Below the pieces are notes generated by a model. The model was not told the DNA's origin. It saw only the letters and a program-made list of their open reading frames with translations, and did no database searches. A stretch of 64,000 nt of DNA from Pseudomonas taiwanensis (lineage in GTDB: Bacteria; Pseudomonadota; Gammaproteobacteria; Pseudomonadales; Pseudomonadaceae), in contig NZ_QJRF01000067.1 of NCBI RefSeq assembly GCF_013393345.1, positions 1 to 64,000 of the forward strand, given 5' to 3'. Numbering within the stretch: position 1 is the first letter of the stretch; every line of letters starts with the position of its first letter. Shown piece by piece: positions 33,844 to 45,923 of the stretch. The translations under genes and the position numbers were made by a program.

Positions 33844-35211
33844 TCAGGCGCGGTTCAGCAGCGCATCGGCCGGGGCATCGGCGCGATGGTGGGCGGTGAA
33901 CTGGAAGTAGATATACCCCGCCGCCATGAAGCCAAGGAAGATGAATCCGATCAAGGTGTTGAACCAGGCCATCGCCAGCAGGCAGACCACGGCCAGAACC
34001 AGGGCGATGGCGGGAACCACCGGATAGCCCGGCGCGCGGAAGGTGCGCTCCAGGTTCGGTTCGCTGGCGCGCAGCTTGAACAGGCTGAGCATGCTGATGA
34101 TGTACATCACGATGGCGCCGAACACACTCATGGTGATCATCGCGGCGGTCAGGGTCATGCCCTGCAGGTTAACCAGGCCGTCGCTGTAGATGGCGGCGAT
34201 GCCCACCACGCCGCCGGCGATGATGGCGCGGTGCGGGGTCTGGAAGCGCGACAGCTTGGCCAGGCCACGAGGCAGGTAGCCAGCGCGGGCCAGGGCGAAG
34301 AACTGACGCGAGTAGCCGAGGATGATGCCGTGGAAGCTGGCGACCAGGCCGAACAGGCCGATCCACACCAGCATGTGCATCCAGGTGGAGTCATTGCCGA
34401 CCACGGCTTTCATGGCCTGGGGCAGCGGGTCGTTGATGTTCGACAGTTGGCGCCAGTCGCCCACGCCACCGGCCATGATCATCACGCCGATGGCCAGGAA
34501 TACCAGGGTGAGGATGCCGGCGATGTAGGCACGCGGGATGGTGCGTTTCGGGTCCTTGGCTTCCTCGGCCGCCATGGCCGCGCCCTCGATGGCGAGGAAG
34601 AACCAGATGGCAAAGGGAATGGCGGCGAAGATGCCGGAGAGAGCCTCGCCGCTGAACTCATTGGAGCCAGCCCAGCCGTTGAGGACGAAGTTGGAGAAGC
34701 TGAAGCCCGGCGCCACCACGCCCATGAACACCAGCAGCTCGGCCACGGCCAGCACGGTCACAACCAGCTCGAAGGTGGCGGCGATGCTGACGCCGAGGAT
34801 GTTCAGGGTCATGAACACGATGTAGGCGCCCACCGCTGCGTGCTTCGGGTCCAGCTCCGGGTACTGCACGTTGAGGTAGGCACCGATGGCCATGGCGATG
34901 GCCGGCGGGGCGAAAACGAACTCGATCAGCGTGGCGATCCCGGCGATCAGCCCGCCCTTCTCGCCAAAGGCGCGGCGGCTGTAGGCGAAGGGCCCGCCCG
35001 CGTGGGGAATGGCGGTGGTCAGTTCGGTGAAGCTGAAGATGAAACAGGTGTACATGGTGGCTACCAGCAGTGCGGTAACCAGGAAACCGAGGGTGCCGGC
35101 GGTGCCCCAGCCGTAGCTCCAGCCGAAGTACTCACCGGAGATCACCAGGCCGACGGCGATGCCCCAGAGGTGCAAGGTGCCGAGCGTTGGTTTTAGTTGT
35201 GTTGTGCTCAT
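33844..35211 (-). CDS. eat: Ethanolamine permease (APC family)
   Basis: 455-residue, twelve-helix APC-superfamily transporter. The ATG preceded by GGAGT gives MSTTQLKPTLGTLHLWGIAVGLVISGEYFGWSYGW, the family start with its unwound TM1 GxxxSG-type segment. Further marks: SFTELTTAIPHAGGPFAYSRRAFG, FFLAIEGAAMAAEEAKDPKRTIP and GIILGYSRQFFALARAGYLPRGLAKLS. Position directly ahead of eutBC supports ethanolamine as substrate; the same order permease-eutB-eutC occurs in P. aeruginosa (from memory PA4023-PA4025). Confidence 0.93.
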   Translation of the reverse strand: MSTTQLKPTLGTLHLWGIAVGLVISGEYFGWSYGWGTAGTLGFLVTALLVATMYTCFIFSFTELTTAIPHAGGPFAYSRRAFGEKGGLIAGIATLIEFVFAPPAIAMAIGAYLNVQYPELDPKHAAVGAYIVFMTLNILGVSIAATFELVVTVLAVAELLVFMGVVAPGFSFSNFVLNGWAGSNEFSGEALSGIFAAIPFAIWFFLAIEGAAMAAEEAKDPKRTIPRAYIAGILTLVFLAIGVMIMAGGVGDWRQLSNINDPLPQAMKAVVGNDSTWMHMLVWIGLFGLVASFHGIILGYSRQFFALARAGYLPRGLAKLSRFQTPHRAIIAGGVVGIAAIYSDGLVNLQGMTLTAAMITMSVFGAIVMYIISMLSLFKLRASEPNLERTFRAPGYPVVPAIALVLAVVCLLAMAWFNTLIGFIFLGFMAAGYIYFQFTAHHRADAPADALLNRA

Positions 35212-35283
35212 CAGGACTCCTCGCCCTTGGGGGCGTCGTTGGTGGATGACCAGTCTCGATCTTATCCAGCGACTCTCCGCAGG

Positions 35284-35324
35284 ACTTGACCGTGGAACGC
35301 CATGTGCGGCCTGTGCGGTCAAGT
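35284..35324. promoter_or_regulatory. Widely spaced dyad between permease and AraC-type regulator
   Basis: ACTTGACCG and CGGTCAAGT are perfect nine-base inverted arms 23 bases apart, in the 296-base divergent region. Centre-to-centre spacing is about three DNA turns, so a dimer of an AraC-type protein or a looped pair of half-sites could bind. The flanks are otherwise featureless. Confidence 0.5.
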
Positions 35325-35507
35325 TGTGTCCCTTTGTTACCCATCGCCCCACCAGCCCTGCTCCGGCGTGGGGCGAGCCTTTGGAAAATGCCCCGAAAAG
35401 GCCCGCAGATGCCGTCCTGAAAGGCCTGTGGAGGCCCTGGCTGAAGAGCGGGGCGAGGGCATGGGTTTTGCTTGTTTGTCCGTTCAAAAAAGAATCGGTG
35501 GACCGTG

Positions 35508-36560
35508 ATGAATCCGTCCCTGTTTTCCAGCGCCAGTCTGCAGGCATCCGCCGCGAGCAACGTCGGTGTGCTTTCGGCTGCCGCCAGTGGTCTCGATCGT
35601 TTCATCACCGGACACGGCGGTGACCTGGACCGCATCTTCGGCCGCTCCGGGATCAATCCGGAACAACTGCGGCACCCGACCCTGAGCCTGGCCCTGACCA
35701 ACTACTGCCAGGTGCTGGAAGAGGCTGCGCGACAATCCGGCTGCGACAATTTCGGCCTGCGCTATGGCCAGCAATTCCAACCCCGCGACCTCGGCTTGCT
35801 GGGCTATGTCGGGCTGTTCTCGAACACCCTGGAAGAGGCACTGAAGAACTTTGCCGCGGCCTTCCCCTATCACCAGCACAGCACCCTGATCCGCCTGGTG
35901 GATTGCGGCGAGTGCTATCGCTTCGATTACCAGGTCCGTCACGGCGCGATCCTCGATCGCCGCCAGGATGCCGAGCTGACCATGGGCATGGCGCTCAACC
36001 TGGTCCGCCATGCGTTGGGCCGTGACTGGGCCCCGCGTGCGGTGGCCTTCGAACACGAACGGCCCGAGGGCTGGCAGGAACATAGCCAGGCATTCGGTGC
36101 GCCGGTGCAGTTCGGCCGGCCCTGCAATTTCCTGCTGGTGCCCAAGGGTGATGTGCAGGGCAGGCTGATGCCCGAGCGTGATCCCAATCTGCTGTTCCTG
36201 TTCCAGGACGTGATTCGCCGGCTGGGCGAGCAGGGCGCGGGGCCGAACCTGCTGGAGGAAGCCAGCACGCAGATTCGCCTGGCCCTGGCGTTGGGCGAGC
36301 CCTGCCTGGAGCAGATCGCCGAGCGCCTGGAACTGACCCCGGCGGCCCTGCAGCGCCGCTTGCGCGAAGAGGGCTTGAGCTTCAGCCAACTGGTGGAACA
36401 GACCCGCCGCGACCTGGCGCTGCATTACCTGCGTCAACGCCAGCGGCCAATCTCCGAGCTGGCTCCATTGCTCGGCTACTCCGAAACCAGCGCCTTCTCC
36501 CGCGCATTCCGCCGCTGGTTCGGCGTGAGCCCGCGGCAGTGGCGCGGGGATGAGCGCTGA
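35508..36560 (+). CDS. AraC-family transcriptional regulator
   Basis: 350 residues. The N-terminal ligand-binding domain is of the OruR/ArgR-like Arabinose_bd type (GLRYGQQFQPRDLGLLGYVGLFSNTLEEALKNFA, residues about 80-115). The C-terminal double helix-turn-helix (about 255-345) has LEQIAERLELTPAALQRRLREEG and ISELAPLLGYSETSAFSRAFRRW. It is divergent from eat-eutBC and convergent to the aldehyde dehydrogenase gene. Context suggests control of ethanolamine uptake, in addition to the sigma-54 regulator 2 kb away. I do not recall this AraC gene in the P. aeruginosa cluster, so it may be a lineage-specific layer. The ribosome site is weak. Confidence 0.88.
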   Translation: MNPSLFSSASLQASAASNVGVLSAAASGLDRFITGHGGDLDRIFGRSGINPEQLRHPTLSLALTNYCQVLEEAARQSGCDNFGLRYGQQFQPRDLGLLGYVGLFSNTLEEALKNFAAAFPYHQHSTLIRLVDCGECYRFDYQVRHGAILDRRQDAELTMGMALNLVRHALGRDWAPRAVAFEHERPEGWQEHSQAFGAPVQFGRPCNFLLVPKGDVQGRLMPERDPNLLFLFQDVIRRLGEQGAGPNLLEEASTQIRLALALGEPCLEQIAERLELTPAALQRRLREEGLSFSQLVEQTRRDLALHYLRQRQRPISELAPLLGYSETSAFSRAFRRWFGVSPRQWRGDER

Positions 36561-36593
36561 GGCCTGAAATCTCCCGTGGGATTGGGGAGGAAG

Positions 36594-36679
36594 GTAGGTT
36601 GGGCAGAGCGCAGCGAAGCCCAACAATTGGGGTTTGAACCCTGGCACGTTGGGCTTCGCTGCGCTCTGCCACAACCTAC
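36594..36679. repeat. Long inverted repeat, GTAGGTTGGGCAGAGCGCAG family
   Basis: About 31-base arms (36594-36624 and 36648-36679), nearly perfect, around a 23-base centre. This intergenic palindrome is related to the single arm at 26254-26285. It lies between the convergent regulator and aldehyde dehydrogenase, just before their terminator. Confidence 0.88.
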
Positions 36680-36705
36680 GGGAAGAGGTTCGTGCTCCAT
36701 GAAAT

Positions 36706-36735
36706 AAAAAAACGCGGCCGAGGCCGCGTTTTTTA
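36706..36735. terminator. Bidirectional terminator between araC-type gene and exaC
   Basis: AAAAAACGCGGCC and GGCCGCGTTTTTT closed by a CGAG turn, with A and T runs on both sides so it can act on either strand. It is 16 bases after the aldehyde dehydrogenase stop. Confidence 0.93.
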
Positions 36736-36750
36736 TTCAGGTGCCGGGGA

Positions 36751-38271
<1,521 letters not shown>

Positions 38272-38333
38272 GGTGTTTCTCCTGTCTCTTGTTTTGTTGG
38301 AGATAACGCAGGGTGGCGTATGTCTTCCACAGA

Positions 38334-38348
38334 GCAAGGGTTGGGCCA
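38334..38348 (-). promoter_or_regulatory. Sigma-54 (-24/-12) promoter of the aldehyde dehydrogenase gene
   Basis: Minus strand TGGCCCAACCCTTGC. The invariant GG and GC are ten bases apart, and TTGC matches the -12 box exactly. It is about 63 bases ahead of the start codon, and the divergent gene encodes a sigma-54 activator. Confidence 0.8.
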
Positions 38349-38412
38349 TGGCGTGGAAAGCACCGTTCCAGAGCGGTTCTTGCGCCACGCACTTGAGGTG
38401 CTGGCGGGCGCA

Positions 38413-38452
38413 TGTGGCATGCCTGCCACAGTTGAGGGTGACACTTTGTCAC
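38413..38452. promoter_or_regulatory. Two dyads, probable upstream activator sites
   Basis: TGTGGCA-TGCC-TGCCACA (38413-38430) and GTGACA-CTT-TGTCAC (38438-38452), both perfect. They lie 65-120 bases upstream of the -24/-12 promoter, the normal range for an enhancer-binding protein, and 135-175 bases ahead of the activator gene itself. Confidence 0.65.
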
Positions 38453-38586
38453 GTATCTGGCACAGCAGGTGACCAGCGGGTCAGGGGGCCATTGCAAAGG
38501 CCCCTTTGCTGGAGGATGCTGCGTCGACGCGAATGCCGTTCCACGGCCCGGGCTGCCTCCCGGAAGCGCGCAGGAGAAGAACAACA

Positions 38587-40488
<1,902 letters not shown>

Positions 40489-40526
40489 TGATGTGGGAGC
40501 GCCAGGGGCGGGCGTGGCACGGACAA

Positions 40527-40564
40527 CCCCCTCTCCCTTCGGGAGAGGGCTGGGGTGAGGGGGG
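40527..40564. repeat. G/C palindromic intergenic element
   Basis: CCCTCTCCCTTCGGGAGAGG with a CTGGGGTGAGGG tail. Same family as the segment inside the MBL-nuclease gene at 18.5 kb. It follows the sigma-54 regulator stop by about 40 bases. Confidence 0.85.
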
Positions 40565-40589
40565 ATCAGTCCATCCTTCGAACTTAGCA

Positions 40590-40910
40590 AGGAGATGCTG
40601 CGCATCCCTTCGCGAATGAATTCGCCCCCACAGGGTTCGAGTCTCACTGGAGGCTGCGGGCTGCTGCTTGTTTGTGGGGGCGATTTCAATCGCTGACCGG
40701 ACCGCAGGGCCGGCCTTCGGGATTTCAGGGGGATGCTTCGCTTCCCTTCGCGAATGAATTCGCCCCCACAGGGTTCGAGTCCCGCCGGAAGCCGGGAGTT
40801 GCTGCTTATTTTGTGGGGGCGATTTCAATCGCTGACCGGACCGAAGGGCCGGCCTTCGGAATTGCAGGGGAACGCTGCGCATCCCTTCGCGAATAAATTC
40901 GCCCCCACAG
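40590..40910. repeat. Tandem repeat, unit about 138 bp, 2.3 copies
   Basis: TTCGCGAATGAATTCGCCCC begins at 40609 and 40747, and a TTCGCGAATAAATTCG variant at 40886, 138-139 bases apart. Each full unit runs through TGTGGGGGCGATTTCAATCG and GGACCG-AGGGCCGGCCTTCGG. It takes up most of the 525-base gap between eatR and phnX; no gene is seen in that gap. Confidence 0.9.
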
Positions 40911-40916
40911 AAATAG

Positions 40917-40950
40917 AAAAGCCCGGCCCCTTTTCAGGGGCCGGGCTTTT
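40917..40950. terminator. Terminator of the phnX operon
   Basis: AAAAGCCCGGCCCC and GGGGCCGGGCTTTT, 14-base perfect arms with a six-base loop and T/A runs on both sides; 63 bases after the phnX stop on the minus strand. Confidence 0.93.
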
Positions 40951-41013
40951 TCATGAGAGGTGCGGGCATCCTTGCCCGCCGGGGGAGGGGCCGACGGCTG
41001 ACCCCGCTTCCAA

Positions 41014-41841
41014 TCAGCTGGACTGGGGCATCTCGCCACGGGCCAGGCGCTTGTTGATGTCATCGATCACCGCCGGCATCTCGGCGATGGTGTCGATCAG
41101 GTAGTGCGGGCGGGAGCCTTCGAACATCTGGCCGATGCGTGCACGTTCCTGGTCCAGCTTGTCTTTCGGCAGCGCCTTGAACTGTTCGTACGTCAGGCCG
41201 AGGGCGTTACCCGAGCAGGTCAGGGCCACGGTCCACATGCCGGCGCTGCGGCCTTCGAGGATGCCCGGCCAGGTGTCGTCCACCTTCACGCAGGCGGCCA
41301 CGTCGTTGATGCCGAGGGCGATCACGTTGGCCAGGGACTGCGCCGGGTGCGGGCGGCCGTTGGGCACTTCGTCGGTGGCCACCACGTGGTCCGGCGTGTA
41401 GCCGTTCTCGCGGGCCAGTTCCACCACCTTGGCCATCACCACGGCTGGGTAGCCGGAGCAGGTGCCGATCTTCAGGCCCTTGTCGCGCAGGGTGGCGATG
41501 GTGTCGAGGGCGCCGGGGATCAGCGCCGAGTGCAGGCCGATCTTCTCGATCTGCAGCGGCATGAAGCGCTCGTAGATGGCGGTGACGTCATCGTCGGTGG
41601 GCAGTCGGCCGAAGGCGGCGCGGTAGCGTTCGGCGATGGCCGGGATGTCGCAGAGCGTGCGGATGTGGTCCCACTTGCCCATGCCCATCGGGCCGCGCGC
41701 TTCTTCCAGGGAGACGGCGACGCCGAACTCACCGAAGGCCTCGACGAAGATCTGGGTCGGTGCGAAAGAACCGAAGTCGACGACGGTGCCGGCCCAATCG
41801 AGGATGACGGCTTGCAGTTGGGTGGGTTGCTTGTAATGCAT
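41014..41841 (-). CDS. phnX: Phosphonoacetaldehyde hydrolase (phosphonatase)
   Basis: 275-residue HAD-superfamily enzyme cleaving the C-P bond of phosphonoacetaldehyde to acetaldehyde and phosphate. Nucleophile Asp15 lies in [11 protein letters not shown], the family-specific Trp/Ala replacing the usual second Asp pattern. Lys56 in [12 protein letters not shown] is the Schiff-base lysine, and the loop [19 protein letters not shown] supplies the Mg ligands. Length is normal. With phnW it forms the two-step route for 2-aminoethylphosphonate. Its product acetaldehyde could be taken over by the nearby aldehyde dehydrogenase. Confidence 0.97.
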   Translation of the reverse strand: MHYKQPTQLQAVILDWAGTVVDFGSFAPTQIFVEAFGEFGVAVSLEEARGPMGMGKWDHIRTLCDIPAIAERYRAAFGRLPTDDDVTAIYERFMPLQIEKIGLHSALIPGALDTIATLRDKGLKIGTCSGYPAVVMAKVVELARENGYTPDHVVATDEVPNGRPHPAQSLANVIALGINDVAACVKVDDTWPGILEGRSAGMWTVALTCSGNALGLTYEQFKALPKDKLDQERARIGQMFEGSRPHYLIDTIAEMPAVIDDINKRLARGEMPQSS

Positions 41842-41881
41842 GGTGATGACTCCAGCGGATTGCAGGTTGGGCTAAGGGAAT

Positions 41882-43210
41882 TCAGGACTTGGCCCCGGCC
41901 AGGGCCGGTTGACCGGTTGCCGGGAAGCTTTCCGGCGCTTTCAAGGGTTGCGGGCGGCTGTTCCAGAAGGGCACCAGCATCAGGCTGGCCAGCAGCGCCG
42001 CTGCGGTGAACACCACGAATACAGTGTTGGTGTCGAAGTAGCCCGGCAGCAGGCCGCCGAGGATGGCGCCGACCGAGCCGCAGCCGTTGACGAAGCCCGC
42101 GGCGGTGCCGGCGGCTTCCTGGGTGCCGAAGTCGATGGCGGCGGAGCTGCTGATCATCGAATCCGGTCCGTAGAGGGTCATCCCCATCATGAACAGCAGG
42201 CCGACCACCAGGTACAGGCTGCCGCTCTGCATGGCCGGGACGAACAGCGCCAGGCACACGGTGAGGGCGATCAGGCTGAACACGCAGGCCGGCATGCGGC
42301 GGGCACCGAAGAGCTTGTCGGAAGCCAGGCCGATCAGGATCGGACCGACCAGGCCGGCCAGTTCGAAAGCGGTGGGGACAATGGCCGAGGCGACCTTGCC
42401 GATGGCGGGCATGCGTTCGTAGACGATGACCGGACCCCACAGCAGGATTGCGTAGCGCGCGGGTTTCAACAGGAAGTAGGCGAGGCCGAGGATCAGCACG
42501 GTGCGGTTTTTCAGCACTTTGCGCAGGGCGTTCCAGTGGCCTTCACGCGGTCCGTTGGTGCTGGTTTCCACTTCGACCGGCGCATGGCCGACGTCTTCTG
42601 GCTTGTTGCGTTGCAGGAAATAGAACAGCACCGCGACCACGCCCACCACCAGTGCACTGGAGATGAACGCCATGCGCCAGTCATGGAACACCTCGTAGGC
42701 CCACCAGCCGGCGAAAGGGGTGGCGACCAGGCCGCCGAAGGCGTAGCAGGTGCTCCAGTAGCCCAGGACGCGGCCGCGCTCGCTGGTGGCGAAGAAGCTG
42801 CCGATGTTCTTGCACAGGCCCGACCAGCCGGTGGACTGCGCCAGACCCTGGACCACCATGCAGGTGGCGAAGATCGGCAGGGTGGCGAAGGTACCCATGA
42901 CAACGGCTACCAGGGCCGAAATCACCAGGCCGCCGAGTACCACCACGCGTGGACCGAAACGGTCGGCGAAGATGCCCCAGGTGAACTGACCCACGGCGTA
43001 GGCGGCCAGGTAGAGGGCGTCGAGGTTGGCCATCGCGGCCTTGTCGAGTTCGAAGCTTGGGTCTTCGCCAATGCCGAGCTTGGCGACGGAGAAGGCTTTA
43101 CGCGTGAAGTAGAAGGCGGCGTAGGCCAGCCAGGTGATGAGGAAAATCTGGACACGCCAGCGCTGGAGGGACTTCCAGCCGCTGTGCAAGGCGCCTGCGT
43201 TGTTGTTCAT
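41882..43210 (-). CDS. MFS transporter, organophosphate:Pi antiporter-like (probable 2-aminoethylphosphonate uptake)
   Basis: 442-residue, twelve-helix major facilitator of the GlpT/UhpT/PgtP group: WLAYAAFYFTRKAFSVAKLGIGED at the start, GQFTWGIFADRFGPRVVV as the loop 2-3 motif, and QGLAQSTGWSGLCKNIGSFF near residue 125. The conserved early Tyr-x3-Tyr-x-Thr-Arg-Lys is the phosphate-binding site in that family. Sitting between phnX and phnW it most likely imports 2-aminoethylphosphonate; an AepP-type role is possible but not proved by sequence. It starts 40 bases upstream of phnX and 440 bases downstream of phnW. Confidence 0.85.
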   Translation of the reverse strand: MNNNAGALHSGWKSLQRWRVQIFLITWLAYAAFYFTRKAFSVAKLGIGEDPSFELDKAAMANLDALYLAAYAVGQFTWGIFADRFGPRVVVLGGLVISALVAVVMGTFATLPIFATCMVVQGLAQSTGWSGLCKNIGSFFATSERGRVLGYWSTCYAFGGLVATPFAGWWAYEVFHDWRMAFISSALVVGVVAVLFYFLQRNKPEDVGHAPVEVETSTNGPREGHWNALRKVLKNRTVLILGLAYFLLKPARYAILLWGPVIVYERMPAIGKVASAIVPTAFELAGLVGPILIGLASDKLFGARRMPACVFSLIALTVCLALFVPAMQSGSLYLVVGLLFMMGMTLYGPDSMISSSAAIDFGTQEAAGTAAGFVNGCGSVGAILGGLLPGYFDTNTVFVVFTAAALLASLMLVPFWNSRPQPLKAPESFPATGQPALAGAKS

Positions 43211-43509
43211 GGTTTTCTGACCCCGTGTGGGTATGCCGGACAGTGCAAATAGGGAGGTTGTTGTTGTTTTGCTGCTGGGCTGTCTAAACGCACGACCTTG
43301 GTCAGATGGCAGCGGTCGTGGCGTCAGGCTGGTGAATGAGATTCGGCGTTGGTCTTGGCTCCTGCCCGGCGTGGCCGAGCGGTCGGTTTACTACGGAAAT
43401 GTTTCAGAAAAAGGTCACCGCACCACGGCCCCGCTACCCGCAGCGGGAACCGTCTCAGGACGGTGGGTGACCTGGAATGGGCTACCTCTCGACTCAGGCA
43501 GCCGCACCA

Positions 43510-43645
43510 GGGCCTGTGATAGCTGCTGCACTCGCTCATGCTGCGTTGAAAACGCCCTCAAATTGCTCATTTACAGCTCGTAAACTGCGCATTCTCGGCC
43601 GCTTTCGCCTTGCCTGAGCTTCGCTCGCGACGCTCTCACAGGCCC
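43510..43645. repeat. 136-bp element bounded by GGGCCTGTGA inverted ends
   Basis: The ends GGGCCTGTGA (43510-43519) and TCACAGGCCC (43636-43645) are perfect inverted repeats. The interior has paired stretches such as CTCGCTCATGCTGCGTTGAA, CATTTACAGCTCGTAAACTG and CGCCTTGCCTGAGC. I recall similar dispersed elements in other Pseudomonas genomes but cannot name a family. It lies directly after phnW. The rest of the 440-base gap (43211-43509) shows no gene. Confidence 0.6.
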
Positions 43646-43649
43646 CGGA

Positions 43650-44807
43650 TTACTCGATCTCCACGCCCATCGCTTCCAGGGAGTCGGCGATGGCGCGCAG
43701 CAGTTGGCGGACGATGTGTTCGTCGATCTGGCCGATGCAGCCGATGCGGAAGCTCTCGGCGACGGTCAGCTTGCCGGGGTAGATGACGAAGCTGCGGGCC
43801 TTCAGCTCCTCGTAGAAGCGCTTGAACTCGAAGTTCGGGTGCTCCGGGCTGAAGAACGTGGTGATGATCGGCGACAGCCACTGGTCTTCCAGCAGGGTCT
43901 TGAAGCCGATTTCGCGCATGCCGGCGACCAGCACGTCGCGGTTGCGGCTGTAGCGCGCCAGGCGGCCCGGAACGCCACCTTCGGCAGCGTGTTGTTCCAG
44001 CGCCGCGCGGAAGGCCACCACGCTGTGGGTCGGCGGGGTGAAGCGCCACTGGCCGGTGCGCTCCATGTAGAGCCACTGCTCGTAGATATCCAGGGCGAGG
44101 GAGTGGGCGCGGCCCTTGGCGGCTTCCAACACCGAGCGACGGATGATCACGAAGCCGAAGCCGGGGATGCCCTCGATGCATTTGTTGGCCGAGGACACCA
44201 GCACGTCGAAGGCGATTTCATTCACGGTCAGCGGTACGGCGCCGAAGGAGCTCATGGCGTCGACGATCAGGCTCTTGCCGTGGGCCTTCACCACATCGGC
44301 GATTGCGCGCAGCGGGTTGAGGATGCCGGAGCTGGTTTCGCAGTGGACCAGGAAGACGTTGGTGACGTCCGGGTTGGCCTTCAGCAGGGCGGCGACTTCA
44401 TCCGGTTGCGGCGGCAGGTAGTCGCCCTTGTCCAGGGTGATGTAGGCGCGGCCGAGGTAGTCCAGGGTCTTGGCGGCGCGCTGGCCGTAGGCACCGTTCA
44501 TCAGGATCAGGCATTTGCCGTCGCGTGGGATGGCGGTGGCCAGGGCGGCTTCCACGGAGAAGCTGCCGCTGCCTTGCAGAGGGACGCAGGCGAAGCTGTC
44601 GTCCTGCACGCCGGCCATGGAGAGCAGTTCCTGGCGCACTTCGGCAGTCACCAGGTTGAAGGCGCCGTCCCATGAGCCCCAGTCACGCAGCATGGCTTCC
44701 TTGGTGGCCTTGGAGGTGGTCAGCGGGCCGGGCGTCAGCAGGTAGGGCTCGCCGAGGGCAGGGGCTGCCAGCGGTTGGGTGTTAGTGGGGAATTCGGCTT
44801 TGGTCAT
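43650..44807 (-). CDS. phnW: 2-aminoethylphosphonate--pyruvate transaminase
   Basis: 385-residue PLP enzyme of aminotransferase class V converting 2-aminoethylphosphonate plus pyruvate to phosphonoacetaldehyde and alanine. PLP lysine Lys209 lies in [17 protein letters not shown]; Asp183 in [10 protein letters not shown] binds the pyridine nitrogen. The start [25 protein letters not shown] is typical of PhnW. First gene of the phnW-transporter-phnX unit, divergent from its probable LysR regulator. Confidence 0.97.
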   Translation of the reverse strand: MTKAEFPTNTQPLAAPALGEPYLLTPGPLTTSKATKEAMLRDWGSWDGAFNLVTAEVRQELLSMAGVQDDSFACVPLQGSGSFSVEAALATAIPRDGKCLILMNGAYGQRAAKTLDYLGRAYITLDKGDYLPPQPDEVAALLKANPDVTNVFLVHCETSSGILNPLRAIADVVKAHGKSLIVDAMSSFGAVPLTVNEIAFDVLVSSANKCIEGIPGFGFVIIRRSVLEAAKGRAHSLALDIYEQWLYMERTGQWRFTPPTHSVVAFRAALEQHAAEGGVPGRLARYSRNRDVLVAGMREIGFKTLLEDQWLSPIITTFFSPEHPNFEFKRFYEELKARSFVIYPGKLTVAESFRIGCIGQIDEHIVRQLLRAIADSLEAMGVEIE

Positions 44808-44902
44808 GGTCGTCTCCAGCGTTGTTCTGGTGAGGGCGCGTTGCGATGGAGAGATAAAACCAATTCCCTAGAAATAAAAAAAATCGATTTATAGTATTTC
44901 AA

Positions 44903-44921
44903 AAATAAGTTGAGCTTATTT
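44903..44921. promoter_or_regulatory. LysR-type dyad in the phnW/regulator intergenic region
   Basis: AAATAAG-TTGAG-CTTATTT, perfect seven-base arms with a T-N11-A core, 16 bases ahead of the regulator start. The 130-base divergent region is strikingly AT-rich. A likely site for autoregulation and phnW control. Confidence 0.6.
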
Positions 44922-44937
44922 ATCGAGGAGCAGGCGA

Positions 44938-45810
44938 ATGGCGGTTTCCCAGGCCCAGCTGAAGGCCTTCCACGCCGTGGCGGTGCACGGCAATTTCACC
45001 CGTGCGGCCGAGGCGCTTTTCCTCAGCCAGCCGGCGGTTTCCGACCAGGTGCGCAAGCTGGAGGAGCGCTTCGGCATCCTGCTGTTCCACCGCAACAAGC
45101 GCTCGGTGCAACTGACCGACCTGGGCGAGCGCCTCCTGACCATCACTCAGCGGCTGTTCGCCGCCGAGGCCGAAGCACAGGAGCTGCTGTCCACTTCGCG
45201 TGCACTGGAGACCGGTAGCCTGACCCTGGCGGTGGATTCGCCGGTGCACCTGCTGGGGCACATCGCGCGCTTTTGCGAACGCTATCCGGGGATCCGCGTC
45301 AGCCTGGTCACCGGCAACAGCGACGAATGCCTGCGTCGCTTGCAGGAGTACAAGGCGGACTTCGCCCTGCTGGGCCGCGTGGTGGAAGACGACAGCCTGA
45401 TCACCCACGTGCTCAGCGCCGATCCGCTGGTGGCCTTCGTGGCCCACTCGCACCCCTGGGCGGCGCGTAAGTCGATCGTCCTCGCCGATCTGGAAGACAT
45501 GCCAATGGTGTTGCGGGAGCGCGGCTCCATGACCCGGCAGATACTCGAGGAAGAGATGCGCCGCGCCGGTATCGCCATCCGCCCGGCCATTGAGGTAGAG
45601 GGCCGCGAGGCGACTTTCGAGATGGTCGCGGCGGGCCTGGGCGTGGGGCTGGTTTCGGCGGCCGAGGTGGGTGCCAGCGCCAACGTGCATGTGCTGCCGA
45701 TCCGCGACTGCCTGCAGCGCATGACGGAGACGCTGGTGTGCCTGCGGGAGCAGGGTTCGCGGCGCATCATCGAGACCTTTTTCGACATCGTGCGGTCGAA
45801 CGGCGGCTAG
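44938..45810 (+). CDS. LysR-family regulator of 2-aminoethylphosphonate genes
   Basis: 290 residues. N-terminal winged helix-turn-helix with LKAFHAVAVHGNFTRAAEALFLSQPAVSDQVRKLEERFG (residues 7-45). A linker helix is followed by a periplasmic-binding-protein-like effector domain (AGSLTLAVDS-type strand near 96, RRLQEYKADFALLGRVV, and the final VAAGLGVGLVSAAEVG). Divergent to phnW, the usual layout for an LTTR and its target. GAGG lies eight bases before the ATG. Effector unknown, plausibly 2-aminoethylphosphonate or phosphonoacetaldehyde. Confidence 0.92.
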   Translation: MAVSQAQLKAFHAVAVHGNFTRAAEALFLSQPAVSDQVRKLEERFGILLFHRNKRSVQLTDLGERLLTITQRLFAAEAEAQELLSTSRALETGSLTLAVDSPVHLLGHIARFCERYPGIRVSLVTGNSDECLRRLQEYKADFALLGRVVEDDSLITHVLSADPLVAFVAHSHPWAARKSIVLADLEDMPMVLRERGSMTRQILEEEMRRAGIAIRPAIEVEGREATFEMVAAGLGVGLVSAAEVGASANVHVLPIRDCLQRMTETLVCLREQGSRRIIETFFDIVRSNGG

Positions 45811-45827
45811 CTGGTTCGCTCTTTCCT

Positions 45828-45923
45828 TGTAGGGGCGAATTCATTCGCCAAGGACCGCATAGCGGTCCCTAGGGCGGGCGTGGCAGTCCTTCGGCCTGCT
45901 TGGCGAATGAATTCGCCCCTACA
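45828..45923. repeat. 96-bp composite palindrome
   Basis: Perfect 25-base outer arms: TGTAGGGGCGAATTCATTCG... at 45828-45852 and its complement at 45899-45923. An inner GGACCGC-ATA-GCGGTCC hairpin also forms. The arm core GCGAATGAATTCGCCCC is shared with the tandem array at 40.6-40.9 kb on the other side of the phosphonate genes. No gene in the 200-base gap before mpl. Confidence 0.92.
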
